Notes: generated by a model not told the origin, from the letters alone. DNA of 64,000 nucleotides from Kribbella antibiotica (GCF_004349055.1 NZ_SMKX01000035.1:1-64000); one strand, 5' to 3'. Positions 8,151 to 16,487 are shown, counted from the first letter of the stretch. Numbers and translations: made by a program.

Positions 8151-8995
8151 GGTACGGCGTCCAGCGCGGCGATGTCGGTGGGGGAGAGGTGGATGAATTC
8201 GGCGGCCAGGTTTTCGCTCAGGTGCTGGACACTGCTCGTGCCCGGGATGGCGAGCATGTGCTCCCCGCGACTGAGCGTCCACGCGAGGCGGATCTGGGCA
8301 GGTGTCGCCTCATGGGCATCGGCGAGCTGCTGAACGACATCGGAGGCCGCAACCCCACCGATTTCGCGGTCGGCGCCGGCCAAGGCGAAGTACGGGACGT
8401 AGGCAATGCCCTGTTCACCACAGAGCCGGACGAGTTCGTCGTTGACGCGCCCGAAACCGACGCCGTACCGGTTCTGCACGGCGACGACTGGCGCGACCTC
8501 TTGCGCCTGGGCGAGGTGGTGCAGGCGGATGTTGGACAGTCCGAGCCCCCTGATGAGTCCCTTCTCTTGAAGCTGAGCCAGTACGCCGAAGTGCTCGGCG
8601 ACCGACTCCAGCCCTTGCTGACGGAAGTAGACAAGGTCGATGGTGTCGCGGCCGAGGTCTCGCAGCTCCTGCTCGACGAGGCCGGGCAGCTCGTCGGGCC
8701 GGACCAGTGGCCGGTCGAGTGCACCGACCTTGGTCGCGATGACCACCTCCTTGGTGCCCGGCGTCAACGCCTCCCGGACCGTCTCGTTCGCCCAGCGCAG
8801 ACACTCCATGGCGCGCGCGTTGTCAGAAGGGGAGATGGTCGGGTAGAAGGCGGCCGTGTCGAGGTGGTTCACGCCCAGCTCAACGGCCCGCCGGATCAGC
8901 GCGACAGCCTTCGTGCGGGCGTCCGGCCCACCGGTCGCCCCCGCCAGCCGCTTCGTCCCGAACCCGACCCGCTGCACTCCCTGCCAAAACTCCAT
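8141..8995 (-). CDS. Aldo/keto reductase
   Basis: 284 residues of the NADPH-dependent aldo/keto reductase TIM barrel. Catalytic residues visible: Asp in VNHLDTAAFYPT with Tyr shortly after, Lys in VVIATKVGA. Cofactor-binding strand near the end is MLAIPGTSSVQHLSENL. The start at ATG 8995 is backed by a GAGGTG Shine-Dalgarno with 8-nt spacing; a longer in-frame extension to 9064 lacks one and was rejected. Substrate unknown, possibly an aldehyde detoxifier. A short palindrome (9037-9054) lies in its promoter region. Confidence 0.92.
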   Translation of the reverse strand: MEFWQGVQRVGFGTKRLAGATGGPDARTKAVALIRRAVELGVNHLDTAAFYPTISPSDNARAMECLRWANETVREALTPGTKEVVIATKVGALDRPLVRPDELPGLVEQELRDLGRDTIDLVYFRQQGLESVAEHFGVLAQLQEKGLIRGLGLSNIRLHHLAQAQEVAPVVAVQNRYGVGFGRVNDELVRLCGEQGIAYVPYFALAGADREIGGVAASDVVQQLADAHEATPAQIRLAWTLSRGEHMLAIPGTSSVQHLSENLAAEFIHLSPTDIAALDAVPSD

Positions 8996-9036
8996 GGACT
9001 TGCACCTCGCAATTTCTGGTGATATGGTTATTAGTA

Positions 9037-9054
9037 GGAATGCATTTACATTCC
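9037..9054. promoter_or_regulatory. Operator-like palindrome GGAATG-N6-CATTCC
   Basis: Perfect 6-bp arms in an AT-rich stretch between the divergent aldo/keto reductase and FemX-like genes; position suits a repressor site or a small RNA stem. Confidence 0.4.
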
Positions 9055-9095
9055 AATTGGGCATTCGCTCATAATAAAACAGGAATTACTTCCGG

Positions 9096-9120
9096 TCCAC
9101 CCTTTCCGGGTGGATTTTTT
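9096..9120 (+). terminator. Orphan intrinsic terminator upstream of the FemX-like gene
   Basis: TCCACCC-TTTCC-GGGTGGA followed by six T residues, an unusually canonical rho-independent terminator on the + strand. No + strand gene lies upstream, so it may end a short leader RNA or attenuate transcription into the gene at 9248. Confidence 0.7.
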
Positions 9121-9247
9121 GTTGCCCCTGTGGGTGTCGCTGCCGGTGCCGCGATCCGGAGTGGCGCCTCGGATCGCCAGCCCACGTGTGACTTTTCCGC
9201 CGCTCGCTACGTCTCAGTCAGTAGAGGCGACTGCCGGGGAGGCACTG

Positions 9248-10399
9248 GTGACCACCGACGTACGGACGCGTTCGGAGCTGCTCGAAATCGGAGTGATCGC
9301 TCCATCGGAATACCACGCACTGGCCGATCAGCACGGCGGCCGGAGCTATCTCCAGGTCGCATCCTGGGCGGCGGTGAAGACGGAGTGGAGCTCTGAATTA
9401 CTGGCTTGGCGTGACGCCGACGGTCAGGTCGTCGGCACCACGCTCGTGCTCTACCGCCGGCTGCCGGGTGTGTCCCGCTGGTACGCCTATCTCCCCGAAG
9501 GACCCGACATCGACTGGGCCGATCCGCGCCTGGAGCGCTGGCTGGATCCGCTGCTCGACCACCTCGACCGAAGACAGGTCTTCGCCGTACGGCTCGGCCC
9601 GCCCACTGTCCTGAAACGCTGGCAGGCCGCCACCCTCAAGGCCGCCGTACGACGCGATCGCCGGGTGGACGACGTCCTCCCGGATGTGGTGGAGCCGGTG
9701 GGAGCATCAGTGGCCGAGCGGTTGCGTGATCTCGGCTGGAGTCGCGGCGGCGAGGACGGCGCGGGGAGTGACGCGCAGCCGCGGTACCTGTTCCAGGTCC
9801 CGATCGACGGGCGGACGAACGCCGATCTCTGGGGTGGGCTGAGCAAGGAATGGCGGCGCAACATCCAGAAGGCCGAGAAGTCCGGGATCGAGATCCGGCA
9901 GGGCGCAGAGAGCGATCTCCCGGCGTTCTTCGAGCTGCTGGAGGCGACCGAGCGCCGCAACGGGTTCCGGCTCGGCCGGTCGCTGGCCTACTACCAGCGC
10001 CAGTACCGCGTGATGAACGCCGAACGCCTCGGCCGGATGCGCCTGTACCTGTCCACTTGGAATGGCGAAGTCCTCGCCGCCCACACGATGAATGTCGTCG
10101 GCCGACGGGTCTGGTACCAGTCGGGAGCCTCGGCCAACCATCACCGCGAGGTCCGCCCGAGTCACATCCTGCAGTGGACGATGATGTCCGAGGCGCAGCA
10201 ACTCGGCGCTGACCGCTACGACATGCGTGGAGTGTCCGACTCACTCGATCCCGAGGACCGCGCCTTCGGCCTGTTGCGCTGGAAGCTCGGCACCGGGGGC
10301 GAACTCGTCCAGACCGTCGGCGAATGGGAACGCGCCCTCCCGGGCCCGATCAACCAACTGCTTCTCCGCGCGATGACCCGCTACCGATCCCGCGGCTGA
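9248..10399 (+). CDS. FemX/FemAB-family peptidyltransferase (GNAT-fold)
   Basis: 383 residues with the two tandem GNAT-like domains of FemABX proteins, which transfer an aminoacyl group from aminoacyl-tRNA to the stem peptide of the peptidoglycan precursor. Recognisable segments: SYLQVASWAAVKTEW near the N-terminus, WGGLSKEWRRNIQKAEKSGI in the middle, AHTMNVVGRRVWYQSGASANHH and the C-terminal DMRGVSDSLDPED. The GTG at 9248 has a GGGGAGG site 5-6 nt upstream. An in-frame ATG further up lies within the terminator hairpin and was rejected. It overlaps the convergent kinase gene by 50 bp. Confidence 0.87.
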   Translation: MTTDVRTRSELLEIGVIAPSEYHALADQHGGRSYLQVASWAAVKTEWSSELLAWRDADGQVVGTTLVLYRRLPGVSRWYAYLPEGPDIDWADPRLERWLDPLLDHLDRRQVFAVRLGPPTVLKRWQAATLKAAVRRDRRVDDVLPDVVEPVGASVAERLRDLGWSRGGEDGAGSDAQPRYLFQVPIDGRTNADLWGGLSKEWRRNIQKAEKSGIEIRQGAESDLPAFFELLEATERRNGFRLGRSLAYYQRQYRVMNAERLGRMRLYLSTWNGEVLAAHTMNVVGRRVWYQSGASANHHREVRPSHILQWTMMSEAQQLGADRYDMRGVSDSLDPEDRAFGLLRWKLGTGGELVQTVGEWERALPGPINQLLLRAMTRYRSRG

Positions 10400-10982
10400 A
10401 GAAACCGCTCTCTTCCGCGCCACTGATGACCGCAGCAGCACGCTGTTCCGGAGTGAGCGCTGCCGCGTCGAGTCGCAGATCGAACTCACCGTCCAGCCCC
10501 AGACCGAAGTGCCCGCGCGCGTTCCCCAGGTGCCGCCCGTGATGGCGCTCCAGCTCACGCGACTCGAGCACCTCCAACGGCGCCTCGACCGAGACCCAAT
10601 AGACCGCCCTCCCGGCCAGCGCCTGGCGCCAAGCCGGCACGATCGACTCGTCCACCGGCATTTCGTCGAGAACCACATTGTTCCCGGTCTCGAGTAGAGC
10701 GAGCACGGACGCTCGCATGCCCGCGAACATGCGGCGGCCGGCGTCGCCGTACTGGGTGACGATCCGGGGCTTCCCATCCGGATCGGTCAACGTCTCCTGC
10801 CAGAACCCCGGCCCCGGCCCACGCCGATGGCCGAGCCAGTCCTGCGGGAACATGTCGTAGAAGTGATCAAGCGCGACCAGCAGATACGGCTCCGGCAGCC
10901 CAAGTTGAAGCTGCCGGGCAGTCGACGACTTCCCGGCACTCGACGTACCGATCAAGACAATGATGCGGCCGCTCGTTGTCAT
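10350..10982 (-). CDS. Chloramphenicol phosphotransferase-like P-loop kinase
   Basis: 210 residues of the CPT-like P-loop kinase family. Walker A is GTSSAGKSST, followed by YLLVALDHFYDMFPQDW, the substrate Asp/His segment of this family, and NNVVLDEMPVDES. Family members phosphorylate small hydroxylated compounds; many genomic homologues have no proven resistance role, so the name describes the fold only. Its first 18 codons and upstream region are duplicated ~1 kb away at 11927-12059. The 3' end overlaps the FemX-like gene by 50 bp. Confidence 0.85.
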   Translation of the reverse strand: MTTSGRIIVLIGTSSAGKSSTARQLQLGLPEPYLLVALDHFYDMFPQDWLGHRRGPGPGFWQETLTDPDGKPRIVTQYGDAGRRMFAGMRASVLALLETGNNVVLDEMPVDESIVPAWRQALAGRAVYWVSVEAPLEVLESRELERHHGRHLGNARGHFGLGLDGEFDLRLDAAALTPEQRAAAVISGAEESGFFSRGIGSGSSRGEAVG

Positions 10983-11060
10983 GCAACTGCTCCCTCAGAA
11001 ATGCGTTGCGGGCCTACCGGCGTCCTGTCTCTTCTAAGAGATGCCACCTTCCACTGAGCA
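10929..11060. repeat. Direct repeat, copy 1 (duplicated divergent promoter region)
   Basis: About 132 bp, about 95% identical by eye to 11927-12059. Contains the first 18 codons of the CPT-like gene (minus strand), the whole intergenic region and a stub beginning ATGCCACCTTCCACT that matches the first codons of the methyltransferase at 12040. Confidence 0.9.
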
Positions 11061-11120
11061 AGACCTCCGATGGTGCGTAGAGGTCGAGGGGATGGACGAG
11101 TTGCCTGCCACTATGAGCGG

Positions 11121-11918
11121 ATGACAGACATGGTGTGGATCGGTGGATCGCCGGGAGCTGGGAAGTCGACGATCTCACGGCAGTTGGCCAAGGCAAGGGA
11201 TCTGCCACTGCATCCGGTAGATCTCTGGACCTATGACCATCTGGGCCGGATGCCCGTGTTCAGGTCGTTGGTCGAAGAGGTTGCTGAGACACCGGAGGCA
11301 GCCGCTGATGTGTTCGTGAAGATCTCGCGAGCGCGGCTTGACGTTGTGGTGGAAGACGTCACGGCCCGCGACCTCGGACGGGTGCCGGCGCTGGTCGAGG
11401 GCCCGCAGTTGTTTCCGTCGTTGCTAACGGCTGACGTTCGCACGGCGATCTGGCTGGTTGCTGACGGTGAGCAGACACGTAAAGCGCGTGAGGAACGGCT
11501 TGAGGGAGTCGATGATGCCGCTGCGCGGGCGCGACTGGAGGGCCTGCTGGAGCGGGACGCGATACTCGCGGGTCGCGTGCGGGAGGAGGCCGCAGCCGCA
11601 GGCTTGCCGTTGGTGGAGGTGTCTGCCGATCCGGACTGGGCGGCGATCATGGCGATGGTGGAGACGACCCTGGGTCAACTTCCAAGGCTCCGGCCCGGCG
11701 ACGAGCTGAGCAGGCAACGGCGGATTGAGAATCGTGCAGCCTGTCGTCAAGTGCGGCTGTGGCGGTCTGACCGTGGATTCGCTGAGCTGCCGCGCTTTCC
11801 TTTCGCTTGTGAGTGCGGAGAATCCGGCTGTGCTCTGACCTTCGTTGGAACACCGGATGAGTACGAGGCGCGTGCCGACGTTCAACTTCGGGCCGACGGC
11901 CATCTAAATCACCACTAG
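11121..11918 (+). CDS. P-loop kinase-like protein with C-terminal cysteine motif
   Basis: 265 residues. Residues ~3-20 contain WIGGSPGAGKSTISRQLA, a full Walker A. The pattern DLPLHPVDLWTYDHL then RARLDVVVEDVTARDLG resembles small nucleoside/nucleotide kinases. The C-terminal ~45 residues have CECGESGC plus a further Cys, suggestive of a small metal-binding knuckle (FPFACECGESGCALTFVG); such an appendage is unusual on this fold. Start ATG 11121 chosen to begin at the core strand. The gene lies exactly between two copies of a 132-bp direct repeat, so it looks inserted between a formerly divergent pair. Confidence 0.78.
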   Translation: MTDMVWIGGSPGAGKSTISRQLAKARDLPLHPVDLWTYDHLGRMPVFRSLVEEVAETPEAAADVFVKISRARLDVVVEDVTARDLGRVPALVEGPQLFPSLLTADVRTAIWLVADGEQTRKAREERLEGVDDAAARARLEGLLERDAILAGRVREEAAAAGLPLVEVSADPDWAAIMAMVETTLGQLPRLRPGDELSRQRRIENRAACRQVRLWRSDRGFAELPRFPFACECGESGCALTFVGTPDEYEARADVQLRADGHLNHH

Positions 11919-11926
11919 CTCAGCCG

Positions 11927-11980
11927 CTTCCCGGCACTCGACGTACCGATCAAGACGATGATGCGGCCGCTCGTTGTCAT
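11927..11980 (-). pseudogene. 18-codon N-terminal remnant of the CPT-like kinase gene
   Basis: Reads ATG at 11980 through TTSGRIIVLIGTSSAGK and then runs out of homology, a stub left by the segmental duplication. No functional product expected. Confidence 0.7.
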
Positions 11981-12059
11981 GCAACTGCTCCCTCAGAAAT
12001 GCGTTGCGGGCCAATCGGCGTGCTGTCATCTTCTAACAGATGCCACCTTCCACTCAGCA
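11927..12059. repeat. Direct repeat, copy 2
   Basis: Second copy of the 10929-11060 segment, offset about 998 bp. The right end carries the true start of the methyltransferase gene; the left end is a stub of the CPT-like gene. Confidence 0.9.
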
Positions 12060-12801
12060 CGATTTACGGGCCGCTCTCACGAGAGAGCGCTATCCCCGCA
12101 GCTCCGGCTACGACCCGGAGTGGATCGTCGAGCGGCCGATGGGTCCGCATCCGCTCTGGTGCATCGAGTCCCTGATGGAGGTGCTGACCCTCGAACCCGG
12201 GATGCGTGTTCTCGATCTGGGCTGCGGTGCCGCCGTCTCATCTGTTTTCCTGGCCCGCGAGTACGGCGTTGAGGTGTGGGCGGCCGATCTCTGGACCGAC
12301 CCCACCGACAACTGGGAGCGGATCCGCACCTGGGACGTCGCCAACCGGGTGCACCCGATCCGGGCCGACGCACGGGAGCTGCCGTTCGCCCGCGGGTTCT
12401 TCGACGCGGTGATCAGCATCGGGTCGTATCACTACTTCGGCACCGAATCCCGGTACCTCGCGCATCTACTCGAATTCCTGAAGCCGCACGGCTCAGTCGG
12501 CGTCGTGATGCCCGGTCTCGACCACGACCCGGGTCCGACACTTCCGCCGTACCTGGCTGAGCGGTGGACACCGGACCTGTTCACCTGGCTGAGCCCGGAC
12601 TGGTGGCGCAACCACTGGGAGCGCACCGAACTCGTCGATGTCGCGATCGCCGAGATGATCCCGGGCGGCTGGGACGACTGGCTGCAATGGCTGAAAGCGT
12701 GTGATCTCATCGACCGCGGCTACGCGCCTGACGCCAACATGCTTGAGGCCGACCGGGGTGAGCTGCTGGGTCTCGTTCGCTTGGTCGCTCGTCGCCGGTG
12801 A
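12040..12801 (+). CDS. Class I SAM-dependent methyltransferase
   Basis: 253 residues. Motif I is MRVLDLGCGAAVSSVFLA, motif II acidic residue in VEVWAADLW, motif III around IRADARELPFARGFFDAVISIGSYHYFG. These are the SAM-binding elements of the Methyltransf_11/25 superfamily; the C-terminal third is rich in Trp (WLSPDWWRNHWERTE, GGWDDWLQWLKA) and probably forms the acceptor site. Acceptor unknown. Its 5' end sits in the duplicated repeat. The stop overlaps the GTG of the DUF3626 gene by 4 nt, so both are cotranslated. Confidence 0.9.
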   Translation: MPPSTQHDLRAALTRERYPRSSGYDPEWIVERPMGPHPLWCIESLMEVLTLEPGMRVLDLGCGAAVSSVFLAREYGVEVWAADLWTDPTDNWERIRTWDVANRVHPIRADARELPFARGFFDAVISIGSYHYFGTESRYLAHLLEFLKPHGSVGVVMPGLDHDPGPTLPPYLAERWTPDLFTWLSPDWWRNHWERTELVDVAIAEMIPGGWDDWLQWLKACDLIDRGYAPDANMLEADRGELLGLVRLVARRR

Positions 12802-13544
12802 TCACCCTGCAGTTCCATCCGGACTGGCCCTACCGAGGCGGCATGGTGATCGACTCGATGGTTGCTGACGGCATCTATCGCAGTCAGTTCAGTACCGGCA
12901 GCTCCAACGGCGGTCTGACCGCTCACCCCGGCGGTGACCGCTGGCGTTGGGAGTCCCGCCTCTTCACCGGCCGGTACGACGACGCTCCCGCCGACACGCG
13001 ACCCGTCTACGGCGCATGGAACCGGCACGCCGATCCGTACGGGGGAGCGATCCGCTTCGGCTCCTCCTACCTCCGGCTGCGGCCCGAGGTCGTCGACCGG
13101 GCGACCTTCTGCTTCCCGGACTCGGTCTACGAACCGACCGACTTCGGAGACCAGACAGCGCTCCCTCATCTCTGCGCGCTCGCGGACGAGTCGGAGCTGG
13201 GCGATCTCGACAACGCGGTCGAAGCCCACGTCCACGGGTCGGTCCGGTTCAGCGCCGACGTGGAGGCCGTCGTACTGGATCCGTCGTTTGCCGGGACAGC
13301 TGTCGAGGCCGCGGCGGCGCGGCTCGGTTGCGCGGTCGAATACCACCCGGGCTTCCGGGTCCGCGCTGGCGCGATCGACCCGGCGTACCGCGGACCGCAC
13401 ATCGTCGCCCTGGCCGAGTCACTCGGCGGGCTCATCACTCCAGAGCTGGTCGGCCGAGCAGCCCGCGCTGCCATTCGCCCAGCTCAGGACTTCAAGCGCC
13501 TCTGGCACTGCCTGGCCCACTTCGGCCGGGCAGGAACCGCATAA
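12798..13544 (+). CDS. DUF3626 domain protein
   Basis: 248 residues recognised as DUF3626 by the order YRGGMVIDSMVADGIYRSQFSTGSSN, then RPVYGAWN, PYGGAIRFGSSYLRL and VEAVVLDPSF. The conserved Arg/Ser/Asp positions and the YG.LN-like segment recall ADP-ribosyltransferase-like folds, but that link is only an impression. GTG start overlapping the methyltransferase stop (GTGA). Role unknown; cotranscription with a methyltransferase is the only contextual clue. Confidence 0.82.
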   Translation: MITLQFHPDWPYRGGMVIDSMVADGIYRSQFSTGSSNGGLTAHPGGDRWRWESRLFTGRYDDAPADTRPVYGAWNRHADPYGGAIRFGSSYLRLRPEVVDRATFCFPDSVYEPTDFGDQTALPHLCALADESELGDLDNAVEAHVHGSVRFSADVEAVVLDPSFAGTAVEAAAARLGCAVEYHPGFRVRAGAIDPAYRGPHIVALAESLGGLITPELVGRAARAAIRPAQDFKRLWHCLAHFGRAGTA

Positions 13545-13554
13545 GCAAGCAGGT

Positions 13555-13560
13555 AAGGTC
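13555..13560 (+). promoter_or_regulatory. Leaderless -10 hexamer TAAGGT
   Basis: TAAGGT, 6 nt, then ATG at 13567. Confidence 0.55.
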
Positions 13561-13566
13561 TGCCGG

Positions 13567-14124
13567 ATGTTCTACGAACCGATCTGGACAGCGAAGATCG
13601 GCTGGGTGGTGGCGTCTGTCCTCCACTTCGGGCTGTTGCTGTTCAGTTTCTTCGCAACGACGATTCCGACGGTGTTCCGCTTGTACACCGTCATCGACCT
13701 CGGCGCCATCGTCGTCTGGATCCTGCTCGCAACCGGCGGCCGCCAGCTGAGCTGGCGCTACGCCAGTAGGTCGGGAGGTTGGGCCGCGCGCCTCTGGCTA
13801 CTGATCCCAGCCTGCGGCATCGCCAAGGTCGTGGCCGGGGCCGAGTCGTTCACTCGCCTGGAGGTGGTGCTGAGGTTCGCCGTGTTCCTGGGCGCCATCG
13901 CCATCCTCTATCTCACCGCGTCAGCCATGCGCCGCCAGCTTCCGCGGGTCGGCGACCGCGCCCGCGATGCCGGCACGATCTCCCTCGTCGGTCTGGGCGC
14001 CTACGTCCTGGCTCTCAACGGCGTCGGCAACGACGCCCTTTCGTACGCAATCGCCAGCGAACCCCTCTACCTCTGGACCTTCTTCGCCGCCCTACTCATC
14101 CCGCCCCACGAACCCCGGCCGTAG
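13567..14124 (+). CDS. Small polytopic membrane protein
   Basis: 185 residues with about five or six hydrophobic segments: VVASVLHFGLLLFSFFATTI, LYTVIDLGAIVVWILLAT, LWLLIPACGIAKVVAG, VVLRFAVFLGAIAILYLTA, ISLVGLGAYVLALNGV and YLWTFFAALLIPP. No catalytic or transporter motif recognised; inner-membrane protein of unknown function. The leaderless TAAGGT signal marks ATG 13567 as the start and separates it from the DUF3626 gene 22 nt upstream. Confidence 0.78.
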   Translation: MFYEPIWTAKIGWVVASVLHFGLLLFSFFATTIPTVFRLYTVIDLGAIVVWILLATGGRQLSWRYASRSGGWAARLWLLIPACGIAKVVAGAESFTRLEVVLRFAVFLGAIAILYLTASAMRRQLPRVGDRARDAGTISLVGLGAYVLALNGVGNDALSYAIASEPLYLWTFFAALLIPPHEPRP

Positions 14125-14141
14125 CCGCAGATACGTGCGAC

Positions 14142-14999
14142 CTACGCCAGGTCGGCGGCGGGACTGTAGTCGGTGGAGAGAGTGAGGTGTTCCCAGGCGT
14201 CGAGGTCGCGGTCGACGGCCTCGCGTCCGGCCCGTACCAGGCGCAGAGCGTCGGAGCCGAAGACGAGGTGGGCAGGTGGGTTCGGTTCGTCGAGGATGCG
14301 CAGAAGCGCGGCGGCCGCCTTGGCCGGGTCTCCCAGCTGTTGGCCGCTGGCTGTTCGGCGGGCTGCGCGGAGGGGTTCGAACAGCTCGTCGTAGTCGGGG
14401 ACAGTGCGCGCTGCGCGGACCATGGAGCGGCCGGCCCAGTCGGTGCGGAAGGAGCCTGGCTCGACGGCGGTGACGTGGATGCCGAAGCCGGATACCTCCT
14501 TGCCGATGGCTTCGAGGATACCTTCCAGGGCGTACTTGCTGCCGCAGTAGGCGGAGACGCCGGGGAAAGAGGCCAGACCGCCCATGGAGGTGACTGCCAA
14601 GATGTGCCCCCGGCGCCGTTCGCGCATGAACGGCAGGAGGGCCTGAACGGTTGCGGCAGCGCCGAAGACGTTGACGTCGAACTGGGCACGCAGGTTGGCC
14701 AGGGCCGTCTCCTCGAAGGTGCCCTCCAGGCCGTATCCGGCGTTCGCAATCAGCACGTCGACCGGACCCACGGACTGCTCCACCTCGCCGACCACAGCGA
14801 AGACCGCCGCGTCGTCGGTGACGTCGAGAAGGCGGGCGTGCGCGCGCTCGGGGTGCAGAGCGGTGAACGCCTGTCCGTCAGCGTCCCTGCGGACGGTGCC
14901 GACGACGGTGTGGCCGGCATCCAGGGCGGCGGTGGCGAAGGCGCGGCCCAGGCCGCTGCTGACGCCGGTGATGAAGAAGACCTTGGTGGTGGGTGTCAT
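14142..14999 (-). CDS. Short-chain dehydrogenase/reductase (classical SDR)
   Basis: 285 residues, classical SDR. Cofactor motif FFITGVSSGLGRAFA (TGxxxGxG), NAG in DVLIANAGYG, catalytic Ser in ILAVTSMGGLAS and YxxxK as SAYCGSKYALEG. Basic residue after strand 2 (TVRRD) suggests NADP(H). ATG 14999 has AAGGAG 8 nt upstream, overruling a longer in-frame extension. Divergent from an MmyB-type regulator at 15170, the usual arrangement where the regulator controls the SDR. Confidence 0.92.
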   Translation of the reverse strand: MTPTTKVFFITGVSSGLGRAFATAALDAGHTVVGTVRRDADGQAFTALHPERAHARLLDVTDDAAVFAVVGEVEQSVGPVDVLIANAGYGLEGTFEETALANLRAQFDVNVFGAAATVQALLPFMRERRRGHILAVTSMGGLASFPGVSAYCGSKYALEGILEAIGKEVSGFGIHVTAVEPGSFRTDWAGRSMVRAARTVPDYDELFEPLRAARRTASGQQLGDPAKAAAALLRILDEPNPPAHLVFGSDALRLVRAGREAVDRDLDAWEHLTLSTDYSPAADLA

Positions 15000-15157
15000 G
15001 CCTGGTTCTCCTTGTAGAGGACGAGGTGTTCGTGGAAGAGCACACCGTCGCGGATGTATCCGGCTGCTGATTGCCAGCCTGATCGGCCCGGGGAAAGGGG
15101 GCCAGGACGAGTCGTGCCTGGGTACGGCGCACCCAGGCACGCCGAAGGGCTGGGGCT

Positions 15158-15163
15158 TAGCCT
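15158..15163 (+). promoter_or_regulatory. Leaderless -10 hexamer TAGCCT
   Basis: TAGCCT, 6 nt, then GTG at 15170. Confidence 0.6.
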
Positions 15164-15169
15164 GAAGGG

Positions 15170-16009
15170 GTGACGAGCAACGATCTCGGAGACTTCCTGC
15201 GCGCCCGCCGCGCCCGCCTGCGCCCCGACGATGTCGGGCTCGTCTCCTACGGCGCGCGCCGGGTAGCGGGGCTGCGGCGCGAGGAGGTCGCCGTCCTGGC
15301 TGGCATGAACAGCGACTACTACGCCCGCCTCGAACAGGGCCGCGAGCGCAGCCCCTCTCCGCAGATCCTCGACGCGATCAGCAGCGCGCTGCGGATGGAC
15401 GATGAAGCCCGAGAGCACCTGTTCCGGCTGGCCGGCACCGCGCCGGAAGGTGAGCGGCCACAGCCACACGAGACGGTGAGTCCTGCGCTGCGTCAGTTGC
15501 TGGACGGATACCCGACCGCCGCGGCGTTCGTGCTGAACCCGGCCACCGACTTCCTGGCGTCGAACGCCCTGGCCGGCGCCCTGTTCTCAGCGTTCGTGAA
15601 GATGGACAACATGGCCCGCATGACCTTCCTCGACCCGGCCGCCCGAGAGTTCTTCACCCAATGGGAGCGGGCAGCGGAGGCAGTCGTGACCGGACTGCGC
15701 CACGCCACCGGCCCGGACCCGCACTATCGACGCCTGCACGACCTCGTCGACTCCCTGACGGGAGCGAGCGAGGAGTTCGCCGCCCTGTGGTCCGCGCACA
15801 CCGTGCACGGAAAGACCCACGACGGTAAGAAGGTTGTCCACCCCGACGTCGGGCCGCTCGACCTGACGTACCAGACCTTCGATGTCCGCGGAGCGCCGGG
15901 CCAACAACTGGTGATCTACCACGCCGAACCGGGAAGCCCAAGCGCCCAGGCACTGTCCCTGCTCGGCAGCCTCCACGCCACCCGCCACCCGCAGCCTCCG
16001 GCTCGCTAG
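15170..16009 (+). CDS. XRE-family regulator with MmyB-like ligand domain
   Basis: 279 residues. N-terminal Cro/C1 HTH: LGDFLRARRARLRPDDVG..., then GLRREEVAVLAGMNSDYYARLEQGRERSPSPQILDAI. The GLRREEVA and YYxRLEQGR segments are hallmarks of MmyB-like regulators, whose C-terminal half (residues ~105-275) is a PAS-like domain that binds a fatty-acid-like ligand. Leaderless GTG start. Divergent from the SDR gene at 14142-14999, which it probably regulates, as is typical for this family. Confidence 0.9.
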   Translation: MTSNDLGDFLRARRARLRPDDVGLVSYGARRVAGLRREEVAVLAGMNSDYYARLEQGRERSPSPQILDAISSALRMDDEAREHLFRLAGTAPEGERPQPHETVSPALRQLLDGYPTAAAFVLNPATDFLASNALAGALFSAFVKMDNMARMTFLDPAAREFFTQWERAAEAVVTGLRHATGPDPHYRRLHDLVDSLTGASEEFAALWSAHTVHGKTHDGKKVVHPDVGPLDLTYQTFDVRGAPGQQLVIYHAEPGSPSAQALSLLGSLHATRHPQPPAR

Positions 16010-16010
16010 C

Positions 16011-16487
16011 TCACCGGTCTTGCCGTAGCTCCAGTAGCCGGGCTGGGATCTCCGGCGGGTGGATGCCGAGCGCTTCGAGGCTCTCGACGTCGCGCCAGAG
16101 CAGTTCGAAGGAGTTGTCGACCGACTGGGCGTCCAGTTCCGGGCCTGACAACTGCACGTCGCCACGGACGTCCTTCATGAGGAAGTAGTACGCGGGCCGG
16201 CCGTTGTGAGTGCCCGTCCAGAGCAGCCGATCGATCTCGGCGGTCAGCGTGGTCTCCTCCGCAAGCTCTCGAACCGCAGTCTCCTCAGGAGTCTCTCCTT
16301 CTTCGACATGACCTCCCGGCAGCACCGCGTAGTGATGTCCGGCGCAGTCAGGCCCCGGCGCGTCACTGACCTCGCACATGACGCACTCATCGGCGCGCTG
16401 CCGTTGCACGTAGCGCTTGACGACGAGCACCTTCCCGGCCTCGATCACCACTGATATCGCTCTCGGGATCACCATGCCGTGGAGCAT
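16011..16487 (-). CDS. Nudix hydrolase with atypical box
   Basis: 158 residues. Nudix box at GGHVEEGETPEETAVRE followed by LAEETTL: the REUxEE core is intact, but the final Gly of the consensus is replaced by Thr. Two Cys pairs just before it (ECVMCEVSDAPGPDC) could bind metal, an embellishment I do not know in common Nudix groups. Starts possible at ATG 16487 (used) or 16475. Likely a nucleoside-diphosphate-linked-moiety hydrolase in the cytoplasm. It converges with the MmyB-type regulator, 1 bp between stops. Confidence 0.85.
   Translation of the reverse strand: MLHGMVIPRAISVVIEAGKVLVVKRYVQRQRADECVMCEVSDAPGPDCAGHHYAVLPGGHVEEGETPEETAVRELAEETTLTAEIDRLLWTGTHNGRPAYYFLMKDVRGDVQLSGPELDAQSVDNSFELLWRDVESLEALGIHPPEIPARLLELRQDR

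Noticed and set aside
10350-10982. Calling the CPT-like kinase an antibiotic-resistance gene
   Set aside because: The fold family is broad and nothing in the sequence shows that chloramphenicol is the substrate; the same caution applies to the APH-like genes at 38259 and 50758 and the adenylyltransferase-like gene at 62570.
13779-15017. Long + strand frame opposite the SDR gene
   Set aside because: It is the antisense shadow of the SDR gene, which has all SDR motifs and a good ribosome site.
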